DNA of 64,000 nucleotides from Silvimonas terrae. GTDB lineage: Bacteria > Pseudomonadota > Gammaproteobacteria > Burkholderiales > Chitinibacteraceae. Position numbers and translations under genes: made by a program. Every line of letters begins with the position of its first letter. Within the stretch, counting starts at the first letter, position 1. A model generated the notes under the pieces. It was given only the letters and a program-made list of their open reading frames with translations, did not search any database and was not told the DNA's origin. The stretch lies in assembly GCF_014202765.1 (NCBI RefSeq), contig NZ_JACHHN010000003.1, forward strand, positions 124,001-188,000, read 5' to 3'. Positions 35,482 through 44,481 of this stretch are shown piece by piece.

Positions 35482-36918
35482 TCACATCGCCTGGCCATTG
35501 CTGGCGATCACTTTCTGGTACCAGTAAAAACTGTCTTTGCGAATACGGCGCAAGTCTTTGGCATCCGTCTCGTCCCGGTTCACATACACAAAGCCGTAGC
35601 GTTTTTGATAGCCATTGAGCCAGCTGAGAATATCCGTGAACGACCACGGACAATAACCCAGCAGTTGCACGCCATCGCTCATGGCCTCCTGGCATGCTTG
35701 CAGGTGGGCGCGCAGGTAGTCGATACGGTAATCATCGTGGACCTGGTCGCCCGCTTCCAGTTTATCGAACTCGCCCAGACCGTTTTCCGTGACCATCAGT
35801 GGCAAGTCATAGCGCGAGGCCAGGCGGCGCAGGGCAATGCGTAAACCGGTGGGGTCGATCGCCCAGTCCCAGTTGCTGGTGGGCAGATGCGGGTTGGGCG
35901 TGGTGCGATACAACCCCGGCACGCCACTGGATGGCGTTGTGCCCTTTTGCCCGGTGGTGTTGATACGCTGCATGGTGGCGCCATCACGCGGGTTATCGGT
36001 AAAGGTGGTGGTGTAGTAGTAATTCACGCCGACAAAGTCCGGCAGGCCGGCTTGCAAGATGGTGGTATCACCTGGCTGGATCTCCGGCGCTTCGCCGGTT
36101 TTCTGCAACCAGGCCAGCGCAGCTTGCGGGTAGCGGCCAAAGCAATAGGTATCCAGCCACCACCAGTTGGTGAATTCTTCCGCATTCTCAAACGCCAGCA
36201 TGTCTGCCGGGGCAGGCGATGCCGGGTAGGCGGGCGAATAAGCAAAGCTGGGACCGATCAAACCACCGGGCACATGCTGGCGGAAAGCGGCAATCACCGT
36301 GGCATTGGCCAGAAACGCATGGTGATTGGCGGCAAAGAAGCGCTTGCGATCCTGCACGGCAGGCGGGTGCGTGCCCAATTGATACGCGTTGGTGGTGTTG
36401 TAGTTCTGTTCGTTGAGCGAAACCCAGTATTTGACCTTGCCGGCAAAGCGCTTGAACAAGGCCACGCAGTAGTGTTCAAAGTCGGCAATGATGCGGCGGT
36501 CTTCCCAGCCGCCATATTCGTCTTGCAGGGCTTGCGGTAAATCCCAGTGATACAGCGTGAGCACGGGTTCAATACCAGCGGCAATGAGCGCATCAATCAG
36601 CCGTTCATAAAAGGCCATGCCGGCCTCGTTCACTGCGCCACGTCCACTGGGGAAAATACGCGGCCAGCTCACCGAGAACCGATACGCCGTCAGCCCCATT
36701 TCTTTCATCAACGCCACGTCGTCGCTCATACGGTGATAGTGATCGACCGCCACATCACCGTTGCTGCCCTGGAACGTCTTGCCCGGCAGATGTGTGAACA
36801 CATCCCACACGGACGGCCCTTTACCGTCGGCATCGTGCGCGCCCTCGACCTGGTACGCGGCGGAGGCGGCGCCCCAAAGAAAGCCCTGTGGAAATGAGGT
36901 GAGTCTGGCGTGATGCAT
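35482..36918 (-). CDS. GH1 beta-glycosidase, probable 6-phospho-beta-glucosidase type
   Basis: The 478-residue protein is a full GH1 barrel: start FPQGFLWGAASAAYQVEGA, acid/base E170 in SLNEQN and nucleophile E378 in VTENG. S432, K439 and Y441 in the loop SWLNGYQKRYGFVYV reproduce the S-x6-K-x-Y pattern that binds the 6-phosphate in LacG-type enzymes. This suggests action on phosphorylated disaccharides, although no PTS gene is in the window. The ATG at 36918 has GGAGG upstream, and no signal peptide is present. The C-terminal region resembles Firmicutes GH1 enzymes as I remember them, so transfer is possible. Confidence 0.88.
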   Translation of the reverse strand: MHHARLTSFPQGFLWGAASAAYQVEGAHDADGKGPSVWDVFTHLPGKTFQGSNGDVAVDHYHRMSDDVALMKEMGLTAYRFSVSWPRIFPSGRGAVNEAGMAFYERLIDALIAAGIEPVLTLYHWDLPQALQDEYGGWEDRRIIADFEHYCVALFKRFAGKVKYWVSLNEQNYNTTNAYQLGTHPPAVQDRKRFFAANHHAFLANATVIAAFRQHVPGGLIGPSFAYSPAYPASPAPADMLAFENAEEFTNWWWLDTYCFGRYPQAALAWLQKTGEAPEIQPGDTTILQAGLPDFVGVNYYYTTTFTDNPRDGATMQRINTTGQKGTTPSSGVPGLYRTTPNPHLPTSNWDWAIDPTGLRIALRRLASRYDLPLMVTENGLGEFDKLEAGDQVHDDYRIDYLRAHLQACQEAMSDGVQLLGYCPWSFTDILSWLNGYQKRYGFVYVNRDETDAKDLRRIRKDSFYWYQKVIASNGQAM

Positions 36919-36999
36919 GATGAACCTCCGGATGCGGGATACCGCACAGCATGCGCGCGACCCAATCATTCCGGCCAATGATATATTTTCCACAACTTC

Positions 37000-37014
37000 A
37001 TTCCACTCTGGAAT
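37000..37014. promoter_or_regulatory. T-N11-A dyad, possible LysR binding site
   Basis: ATTCCA-CTC-TGGAAT is a perfect six-base dyad in the divergent gap between the GH1 and LysR genes and contains the LysR-type T-N11-A layout. It ends one base before the lysR ATG, so it would suit autorepression. Binding is inferred. Confidence 0.45.
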
Positions 37015-37015
37015 C

Positions 37016-37897
37016 ATGGAACTCAGAGACCTGCGCGCCTTTGTCACCCTGGCAGATTTGCTGCACTTCACCGAGGCCGCTGAGCGGCTGCATGTCACAC
37101 AATCAGCGCTCTCCAAGCAGATACGCCGGCTGGAGGACAACCTGGGCGGCGCACTGTTCAGCCGCAGCAACGCCGGTACCCGCCTCACCCCGCTGGGGCG
37201 GGATTTGCAAGCGGACGCACGTAAACTTGTCAACGCGGCAGACGCGCTCGGCCACAAAGCGCGGGCGTCACTGAATGGCAGCGCCGGCACCTTGCGCATT
37301 GGTTTTGGCGTGGGCACCAAGTTGTTTGTACCCGCGGCCATCTCACGGTTCAGACTTGAACGGCCAGGCGTAGAGATCACGCTGAACGATCTATCCAGCC
37401 ACCATCAGGTGCAAGCTTTGATTGAAGGCCGGCTGGACCTGGCCTTCTGCCGCTTGCCTGCGCCGGAAGGCTGGCCGCACTTGCCCGTAGTGGCGGCGCG
37501 GTTCATGGCCGTGATCCCGGCGAGTTGGTCACCGGCGTTGTCGCTGCCAGAACTGGCGAGTCAGCCCGTGTCCATCATCGAACACCATCGGGCCCCGGCG
37601 TTTCATACGCATTTGATGAACTACCTGGCGGGGAAAGGTTTGCGTATTGCCCACATCCAGCCGGTGCAGGATTTTGTCTCGGTCGTCGCGCTGGCTGCGG
37701 CGGGTGTGGCTTGGGGTGTAGTGCCCTCTTCGACGTCGATTGACGATCCGGGAGTGCGGGTGATTCCGTTGCAGGATGAAGCGGCAAGCTGGTTGATCGG
37801 GTTGATGCGGCCGCCGGGGGAAAGCAGTGCGCTGGTGGAGGCGTTTTGGGGGTTGGTGGCGGGGATGCTGGAGGATGGGGGGTTGCCTGCAGCGTGA
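37016..37897 (+). CDS. LysR-family transcriptional regulator
   Basis: The 293-residue protein starts with the LysR winged helix (MELRDLRAFVTLADLLHFTEAAERLHVTQSALSKQIRRLED) and continues into a substrate-binding-protein-like effector domain (LRIGFGVGTKLFVPAAISRFRLERPGVEI). The canonical MELRDLR start at 37016 is preferred to longer readings. It diverges from the GH1 gene across about 100 bp and is its probable regulator. The effector is unknown. Confidence 0.9.
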   Translation: MELRDLRAFVTLADLLHFTEAAERLHVTQSALSKQIRRLEDNLGGALFSRSNAGTRLTPLGRDLQADARKLVNAADALGHKARASLNGSAGTLRIGFGVGTKLFVPAAISRFRLERPGVEITLNDLSSHHQVQALIEGRLDLAFCRLPAPEGWPHLPVVAARFMAVIPASWSPALSLPELASQPVSIIEHHRAPAFHTHLMNYLAGKGLRIAHIQPVQDFVSVVALAAAGVAWGVVPSSTSIDDPGVRVIPLQDEAASWLIGLMRPPGESSALVEAFWGLVAGMLEDGGLPAA

Positions 37898-37912
37898 AGA
37901 TTGAGAACAAAA

Positions 37913-38280
<368 letters not shown>

Positions 38281-38379
38281 TTGTAGCCGTGGATGAATCG
38301 GGAGCGTGCCCGTACCCCCACAGTGACACTTGCTTACCAGATGGAAGTTGCAGCGGGGTAGCGACCATAAGCAGCCCGT

Positions 38380-38970
38380 TGGGCTGCGGACTGGATTCCG
38401 GCTCAGGGCCGGAATGACGAAGTGGTGGGCTTGGTGAACCGTTCTTGAGAGCAGACGGTTTGCGGGGTTGGGGGCTTTGGCTTTGGCTTTGGCTTTGGCT
38501 TTTGATGTTGCCGTTGCTTTTGACTTGCCTCCCCTCCGGCAGCGCCGAGCATCGCAGTGAGGGCCGGGGTTTCGGCGTAAGGGTGTTTGAGCGTAGCGAG
38601 TTCCCTGGAGCCAGCCGGCCCTCACGAGAAGCGCAGGGAACCCGAAGGGCGCTGTCGCAGGGGGCGCCTTTCTTTGGTTACTTTCTTTGGCGACGCAAAG
38701 AAAGTGACGTGCTCCGGCCACCGCCGGTATCCAAACATCCGCGCCGCAAGGCGCTAACATCCCACAACAATATGAACCAGGTCCCCACCCCGGATTCCCG
38801 GCCTTGCGGCCCCCATCCGGGCTACGACGCTAACCCACACCGTAATGGTGGATTGTCGCTTTGCTCCGAATCCACCCTACGACAAATACCCGCAGATGCC
38901 TCCCCGGATTCCCGGCCTGACGGCCTTCATCCGGGCTACAAGCTGGATTCCGGTTCAAGACCGGAATGAC
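38380..38970 (-). repeat. Mosaic repeat array, copy E, opposite orientation
   Basis: The core recurs here in minus orientation: ATTCCGG/CCGGAAT dyad near 38395, a hexanucleotide tract of GGCTTT units (38475-38499), a variant centre, then CTTTCTTTGG and CAAAGAAAG near 38670-38706 and the GCGCC-AAGGCGC end near 38738-38757. From 38780 onward come two GGATTCCCGGCC...ATCCGGGCTAC modules, one GTGGATT/AATCCAC module and another ATTCCGG-type dyad. Copies D and E face each other head to head. Confidence 0.85.
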
Positions 38971-39020
38971 GAAGTTGCAGCGGCAAGCACATTGTTCTTA
39001 TGGCCATAGCCACAATAAAA

Positions 39021-39047
39021 AACCGCGCTCAAAGCGCGGCTTTTTTA
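39021..39047. terminator. Terminator downstream of the galactan operon
   Basis: CCGCGCT-CAA-AGCGCGG is flanked by A and T runs, so it can stop transcription from both sides. It lies 21 bases beyond the GH42 stop. Confidence 0.85.
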
Positions 39048-39067
39048 TAACAGACAAAGCCCAAACC

Positions 39068-41020
39068 TCACTCCCGCCAGGCACACAACTCCCCCTGCCC
39101 CAGTTCGGCCTTACCCAGCAACAGCTCGGCATCCATCGGTACCGGCGCCAGCCACACCTGGGCATCATAGTTAAACGCAAACGTCACATCGCCACGCCGT
39201 GACAGCCGCTGGCCTGCGCCAAGATGGGTAATCTCCAGCCCGGCTTCCAGCGCACATTCCGCCAGCCAGTGTTTGAGCAGCGCAGGTTCAAACCAGGCTG
39301 TCGCGTATTGCACATGTCCCTTGCGCAAGAGCGCAGGCCAGTTGTCTTCAAAGCGTGCCAGCACTTCTACCTCCCCCATCGGGCGCACGTTTTCACGCCA
39401 GCGCTCGGCAGCGCCAGCCTGGCCGGCAATGCGGGTTTGCGGACGCAGGCTCGGGCGCAGGGATTCCACTTCCAGCACCTGAATGGGCATCACGGCCTGC
39501 AACGGGCCGGGCGGCAAAGTGGCGGGGATGTGGAAGTCCCGCGTGCGTGAGCCGGTGCGTGGGCCAAACAGCCATAGCGCATCAGACTTGCTCACTTTTT
39601 CCACCAGCGGCAAATCGGCCACGGTCAGCGTCGGGGCGACGATCAGGGCGTAGCCGGTAAAGTCTGCGTCCCGTGGCAGGATGTCGATATCCAGCCCCAA
39701 CTGGCGCAGGGCGCTGTACCAGGCCAACAGGTGTAACTGGTAATCAAAGCTCGCGCCATGGCGCTGGATATCGCAATACCAGAGCGACTCATAATCAAAC
39801 ATCATCGCCACTGGCGCTTTGGCCTTGCTGGCGGTGGCCGGAAACTGGCGCAGTTCCTTGCCCACCCGCAGGCTTTCCTCGCCACTGGGCGAGAAACCAT
39901 CCGAGGGCAGGTTCAGGCCCGAATGCAGTTGTTCTTGCGCAAACGGGGCCTGGCGCCAGCGGAACCAGGACACCAGTTCCGCACCGTGCGCCAGCGCTTC
40001 CCACGCCCACAAGCGCACCATGCCGGGCGCGGGAACCGGGTTGTGCGGTGCCCAGTTCACCGGGCCGGCTTGTTGTTCCATGATCCAGAAGCGGCCACGG
40101 CCGACGCCGCGATACAGGTCATGGCTGAAGGCCGAGATATCCGGGTGGCCGGTGCGGGCCCAGCGGGCTTTTTCTTCTTCCGGTAGCGCCTGGGTCTCGG
40201 TGCGCGCCAGCGGGTAACTATCCCACGCGGCGACATCGATACCGTTTTTGGCAAACTGGTAGTGGTCAAACGCGCCAAACAGGCCCATGAAGTTGTGCAG
40301 CACATCGCGTCCCGGGGCGTGCTGGCGCAGGATATCGGCCTGCAACTGGTGGAAGGCGATCACTTCATCGGACAAGAAGCGGCGAAAATCCAGCAGGTGC
40401 GACGGGTTGGCATCAGTCGGTGTTTGTACCGGGAAATCAACGGCCTCGAATGTGGGGTATTCCATGCTCCAGAACACATTGCCCCACGCGGTGTTCAGCT
40501 TGTTGATGTCGCCGTATTTGGCCGCCAGCCAGCCCTGGAAGGCTACTTTGGCTTCGTCCGAATAGCTCGGCACCGTGTCATGGCAGGCCAGTTCGTTGTC
40601 GGTCTGCCAGGCCACTACGGCCGGATGCTGGCCGTAGCGCTCCACCATGGCGGTAGTAATACGCGCGCATTCGCGCCGGTAATCGGCACTGAAAAGGTCA
40701 TAGTGGCGGCGAGAGCCAAAGCGCCACGGCTTGCCGTCCGCGCGGACCGCCATGATTTGCGGCATGGCCTTGCACAGCCAGTACGGCGGCGCGGCGGTGG
40801 GGGTACCCAGCACGATCTTCAAGCCGGCAGCAGCCAGCACGTCTATGGCGCGGTCCAGCCAGGCCCAGTCGTACTCGCCCTGACGCGGTTCCATGCGGGA
40901 CCAGGCAAACTCCGCAATGCGCACGTGGGTCATGCCCAGTTCTACCATGCGGCGGGCATCGGATTGCCACTGGCTTTCCGGCCAGTGTTCGGGGTAATAA
41001 CAAACGCCGAGTTGCATCAT
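39068..41020 (-). CDS. ganA: GH42 beta-galactosidase
   Basis: The 650-residue protein is a full GH42 enzyme: start LGVCYYPEHWPESQW, acid/base E143 in WQTDNE and nucleophile E315 in FWIMEQQAG, followed by the trimerisation and C-terminal beta domains. The cysteine cluster that binds zinc in Thermus-type GH42 enzymes is not present. No signal peptide is seen, so it acts in the cytosol, releasing galactose from imported beta-1,4-galacto-oligosaccharides. It is the last gene of the galactan operon, 46 bases after GH53. The gene name follows the Bacillus gan locus, which has a similar set of functions. Confidence 0.9.
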   Translation of the reverse strand: MMQLGVCYYPEHWPESQWQSDARRMVELGMTHVRIAEFAWSRMEPRQGEYDWAWLDRAIDVLAAAGLKIVLGTPTAAPPYWLCKAMPQIMAVRADGKPWRFGSRRHYDLFSADYRRECARITTAMVERYGQHPAVVAWQTDNELACHDTVPSYSDEAKVAFQGWLAAKYGDINKLNTAWGNVFWSMEYPTFEAVDFPVQTPTDANPSHLLDFRRFLSDEVIAFHQLQADILRQHAPGRDVLHNFMGLFGAFDHYQFAKNGIDVAAWDSYPLARTETQALPEEEKARWARTGHPDISAFSHDLYRGVGRGRFWIMEQQAGPVNWAPHNPVPAPGMVRLWAWEALAHGAELVSWFRWRQAPFAQEQLHSGLNLPSDGFSPSGEESLRVGKELRQFPATASKAKAPVAMMFDYESLWYCDIQRHGASFDYQLHLLAWYSALRQLGLDIDILPRDADFTGYALIVAPTLTVADLPLVEKVSKSDALWLFGPRTGSRTRDFHIPATLPPGPLQAVMPIQVLEVESLRPSLRPQTRIAGQAGAAERWRENVRPMGEVEVLARFEDNWPALLRKGHVQYATAWFEPALLKHWLAECALEAGLEITHLGAGQRLSRRGDVTFAFNYDAQVWLAPVPMDAELLLGKAELGQGELCAWRE

Positions 41021-41066
41021 GTTTGTTCTCGTTGATTTGAAACCGTTACTTGAGAAGGCCGCAGAT

Positions 41067-42968
41067 TCAGTCGGCCGCAAATTCCACGTCGTCGACGTTG
41101 CCCCAGTTGCCGGCGTTGGCATCCACCGCCACGCCCACGGTGCACTTATCGCCGCTGACCTTGATGTTGTTGATCTGATAGCCGTGCCATTGCTGCCAGC
41201 CGTCGTTGTGCACGGCCACGCTTTGCGCGTCGCCACCACAGTCGCGGGCAAACAGCGTCAGGGACTTCTCCCCGCCCCCACCGGCGGCCCAAGCCTTGAA
41301 GTGATACACGCCGGGTTTGAGGCCGGTGAAAGTGTGGCTGGCTGCAAACTTGAACGCGCCAGAGGCCCAGTAATGCAGGGATTGCTGACCGCTGTGGGCG
41401 TTACCGGGGTTGCGCTCATTGCTGGCAGCGCTCTTGTCGCCGGTGATGGTCCAGCCATCGAGCGCGCCGTTTTCAAAGCTGGCATCCACAAAGAGGTTGC
41501 GGCGCGGAGCAACGGTGATATGTGCCATCACGTCTGGTTGGCCCGTGATTTCACCCTTCAAGGTGAACTCGCCTGGTGCGCTGGTTTTGCCGGCGGGGAC
41601 GTTGGCCCAGTCGATCAAAACCGGGCGTTCGGCATCGTCACTGAATGGCAGGCGCAGGGTTTCTGGCGGTACAAAGGGCTCGCCCACAAACGCCGTCAGT
41701 TCAATCGGGCCGGGCTGGAGCAACTTGGGTTGGTAGTCCGATTTCTCCCGCACGCGCTTGAATACCGCCAGCGAAGGCAGTGCGTGGCCGGCAAAATCAA
41801 ACATGATCTGGTTGTCCCAGCCGTTGCCATCCCCGGTACGCCAGCCCACATTGGGTAGCCAGGCCGGTTCCCAGTAAAACAGGCCCAGACCGCGTTGTGC
41901 CGGCACTTGGGATACGGCGTCGATCACGTCCCGCACCAGGCTGGCCTGACCTTGCGGGGTGGCTTTGTAGCCAATCACCTTTTGTGAATCGGCGTTGAAG
42001 ATATTGGGCGTGGCATCACCGTTCTTGAGCGTCGCGGCGTAGCTGGTTTCCAGCACCGCCACAGGCTTGGCATAGCGGAACGCCATGTCGTCCATATTGG
42101 CGCGCAGGTCAGCAATGCCGCCGTGCAGATAGGGGTAGTAAGACAGACCAATGAGGTCGAAATCGACTTTCTCGCGCGTCAGCAGATCGAATACGCGGCG
42201 GTACAGATCGTTGCTGGTGCCATTGGCAAGGTGAATGGCAATGCGGGTGTGGCGGCCGGGATAGCGGGCATCGTCCGCGCGGATGGCGGCAATACCCTGG
42301 CGCAGCAAGGCCACAAAGCCGGCATCGCCGCCGATCACTTCATCCGGTTTGGCTTTCCAGGTCTTGCCATCCGGCCACATGAAACCGCCGTTAAGTTCGT
42401 TGCCCACCTGCACCATATCCGGCGCAACGCCAGCGTCATCCAGCGTGTGCATGACGTTGGCGGTGTAGTCGAACACGGCTTTTTCCAGCGCCGCGCCGTG
42501 CAGGTCTTGCCACGCGGCCGGCTTGGTTTGCGTGAGCGGATCAGCCCAGAAATCGCTGTAGTGGATATCCAGCAGGTATTTCAGACCTTGTGCTTTGGCG
42601 CGTTGGGCCAGCCGCACGGTGGTCGCCAGATCGTTATTGCCGCCACCGGCCGGGTCCCCTTTGTGGGCGATCACCTTGCCGTCTTCGATCACATCCGCCG
42701 CGTTCACCGGCGTGTGCCACAGCCGCAAACGCAGCCAGTTCACACCATTGGCTTTGAGGATCGCCATAGCGTCTTGCTGCTGGCCAGCGAGGTTGTAGAA
42801 CTTGCCGCCAGCTTGTTCCACCTGATCCAGCGTGGAGACATCCGCGCCCATGATGAAATCTTTGGGCAGATTGGGCACGGTTTGTACCGCTACCGTGCCG
42901 GCCGCAAACAGGTTGGCGGACAGCACGACCCCTGCCAGCAATGCCGGCATGCCAAAAACGGTGTTCAT
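41067..42968 (-). CDS. ganB: Secreted GH53 endo-beta-1,4-galactanase with C-terminal carbohydrate-binding module
   Basis: The 633-residue protein has a signal peptide (about 22 residues), a GH53 catalytic domain (about 35-410) with acid/base E191 in VQVGNELNGG and nucleophile E307 in VLETSYA, a bacterial Ig-like linker domain (about 420-510) and a C-terminal beta-sandwich (about 515-633) like CBM61, a galactan-binding module. It cuts type I galactan or arabinogalactan side chains of pectin outside the cytoplasm. It lies five bases after the MalG-type permease gene, so its products should feed the adjacent transporter. Confidence 0.92.
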   Translation of the reverse strand: MNTVFGMPALLAGVVLSANLFAAGTVAVQTVPNLPKDFIMGADVSTLDQVEQAGGKFYNLAGQQQDAMAILKANGVNWLRLRLWHTPVNAADVIEDGKVIAHKGDPAGGGNNDLATTVRLAQRAKAQGLKYLLDIHYSDFWADPLTQTKPAAWQDLHGAALEKAVFDYTANVMHTLDDAGVAPDMVQVGNELNGGFMWPDGKTWKAKPDEVIGGDAGFVALLRQGIAAIRADDARYPGRHTRIAIHLANGTSNDLYRRVFDLLTREKVDFDLIGLSYYPYLHGGIADLRANMDDMAFRYAKPVAVLETSYAATLKNGDATPNIFNADSQKVIGYKATPQGQASLVRDVIDAVSQVPAQRGLGLFYWEPAWLPNVGWRTGDGNGWDNQIMFDFAGHALPSLAVFKRVREKSDYQPKLLQPGPIELTAFVGEPFVPPETLRLPFSDDAERPVLIDWANVPAGKTSAPGEFTLKGEITGQPDVMAHITVAPRRNLFVDASFENGALDGWTITGDKSAASNERNPGNAHSGQQSLHYWASGAFKFAASHTFTGLKPGVYHFKAWAAGGGGEKSLTLFARDCGGDAQSVAVHNDGWQQWHGYQINNIKVSGDKCTVGVAVDANAGNWGNVDDVEFAAD

Positions 42969-42973
42969 GATGG

Positions 42974-43864
42974 TTAGCCCTTGACGGAACCTGCGGTCAG
43001 ACCGGAAACCAGCCAGCGTTGCGTGATCATGAAGATCGCGGTCAGCGGAATACCGGCCAGGATGGCGGTAGCCGCAAAATCACCCCACAGATAGCGCTGG
43101 TTGAACAGGAACAAGCGTGAGCCAATCGCCAGCGTCAGTTTTTGCTCGTCATGCAGCAACACGGAGGCCACCGGGTATTCGATCATGCCGCCCAGGAAGG
43201 CCAGCACAAACACCACCACCAGGATCGGCAAGGCCATGGGCAACAGCACGTAGACAAAGGCCTGGAACGGCGTGGCACCGTCTACCCGCGCGGCTTCTTC
43301 CAGCTCATGCGGTACTGAATCAAAGTAACCCTTGATCAGCCAGATGTGCTGCGCCACCCCACCGGTGTAGGCCAGCGCCAGACTCCAGTGGCTATCAATC
43401 CCCAGCCAGGGAATGTAGTAACCAATGCGGTCGAACAAGGCATAAATGGCGACCAGCGCCAGCACAGAGGGGAACATCTGCAGCAGCAACAAGCTGTTGA
43501 GTAGCGTGCCTTTACCTTTAAAACGCATGCGGGCAAAGGCATAAGCGCTGGTGATCGAGAGCACCAGCGAAACGGTGGCGCTGATCAACGCCACCTTCAC
43601 CGAGTTCCAGATCCACAGCAGCACCGGGAACGGCGGTTTGACGAGGTTGCCGTCGGCGTCCAGATAGGACATCCCGAGCGCCAGTTTCCAGTGTTCAAAG
43701 CTGATGGAATGCGGGATCAGCGAGCCGCCGGCAAAGTTGCCCGGCCGCAGGGAGATCGAGATGATCATCAGAAACGGGAAGACGGTCAGCGCAATAAAGA
43801 TAATCAAACCGATATGCGCGGCCAGTACTCGCCAGCGGGTGTTTTTTTTCAGTACGACAGGCAT
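42974..43864 (-). CDS. ganQ: MalG/GanQ-type sugar ABC permease
   Basis: The 296-residue protein has six predicted helices and the EAA loop EEAARVDGATPFQAFVYVLLPMALP. Overall it is very close to MalG in layout, with a periplasmic loop around residues 50-85. It should form the channel with the MalF-like protein, although 617 bp of repeats separate the two genes. It is followed directly by the secreted galactanase. Confidence 0.9.
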   Translation of the reverse strand: MPVVLKKNTRWRVLAAHIGLIIFIALTVFPFLMIISISLRPGNFAGGSLIPHSISFEHWKLALGMSYLDADGNLVKPPFPVLLWIWNSVKVALISATVSLVLSITSAYAFARMRFKGKGTLLNSLLLLQMFPSVLALVAIYALFDRIGYYIPWLGIDSHWSLALAYTGGVAQHIWLIKGYFDSVPHELEEAARVDGATPFQAFVYVLLPMALPILVVVFVLAFLGGMIEYPVASVLLHDEQKLTLAIGSRLFLFNQRYLWGDFAATAILAGIPLTAIFMITQRWLVSGLTAGSVKG

Positions 43865-43889
43865 GGTGTGTGTGCCTCTTTGTGTGTAT

Positions 43890-44460
43890 CTGGTTAGCGC
43901 CTTGCGGCGCGGTGTTTATGTGTTCCGGTTCAGGCCGGAAAATTACGTCTCGTCATTCCCGACCTCGGCGGCCCCCTTGGCGAGAATCCAGCAATACCAT
44001 TTGCAAATACCAATTCGTAGCCCGGATGGAGCCGTAGGCGGGAATCCGGGGGCTGCGGCTGGCCAAGACCAAAGCCTCAACTTTCTTCCACTGACTCGTC
44101 ATTCCGGCCTTGAGCCGGAATCCAGTTCGGCCGCCGCAGGTGGCCTGTTGCTGGCCGAAGCCAAAACCTTGAACCGCTGTTAGCGCCTGACGGCGCGGTT
44201 GTTTTACATACCGGGGGTGCCCGGACCTCATTACTTTTCTTTGCTTCGCCACCTCGGCGGCCCCAAAGAAAGTAACCAAAAGAAAGGCGACCCTGCGACA
44301 AAGCCCTGACGGGTGCCCTGCGCTTCTCGCCCTTCGCGGCTGGCTCCAGGGAACTCGGGCTCTGCCCTCAAACACCCTTATGCCGAAACCCCGCGAAGGG
44401 CTGTGATGCTCGGCTTTGTCGGAGGGGAAAAAGTCAAAAACCACAGCAACCCCAACAGCA
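43890..44460. repeat. Mosaic repeat array, copy F, inside the galactan operon
   Basis: The gap between the two permease genes is filled with repeats: a GTAGCCCGGATGG...GGGAATCCGGGG module (44019-44054), an ATTCCGG/CCGGAAT dyad (44100-44120), and the core from about 44179 with ACTTTTCTTTG and CAAAGAAAGT arms around a GCCACCTCGGCGGC inner hairpin. The hexanucleotide tract after GTCAAAAA is degenerate here. Interruption of an ABC operon by such a block is unusual. Confidence 0.85.
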
Positions 44461-44481
44461 AATTCAACTGCCCCTACCCCC

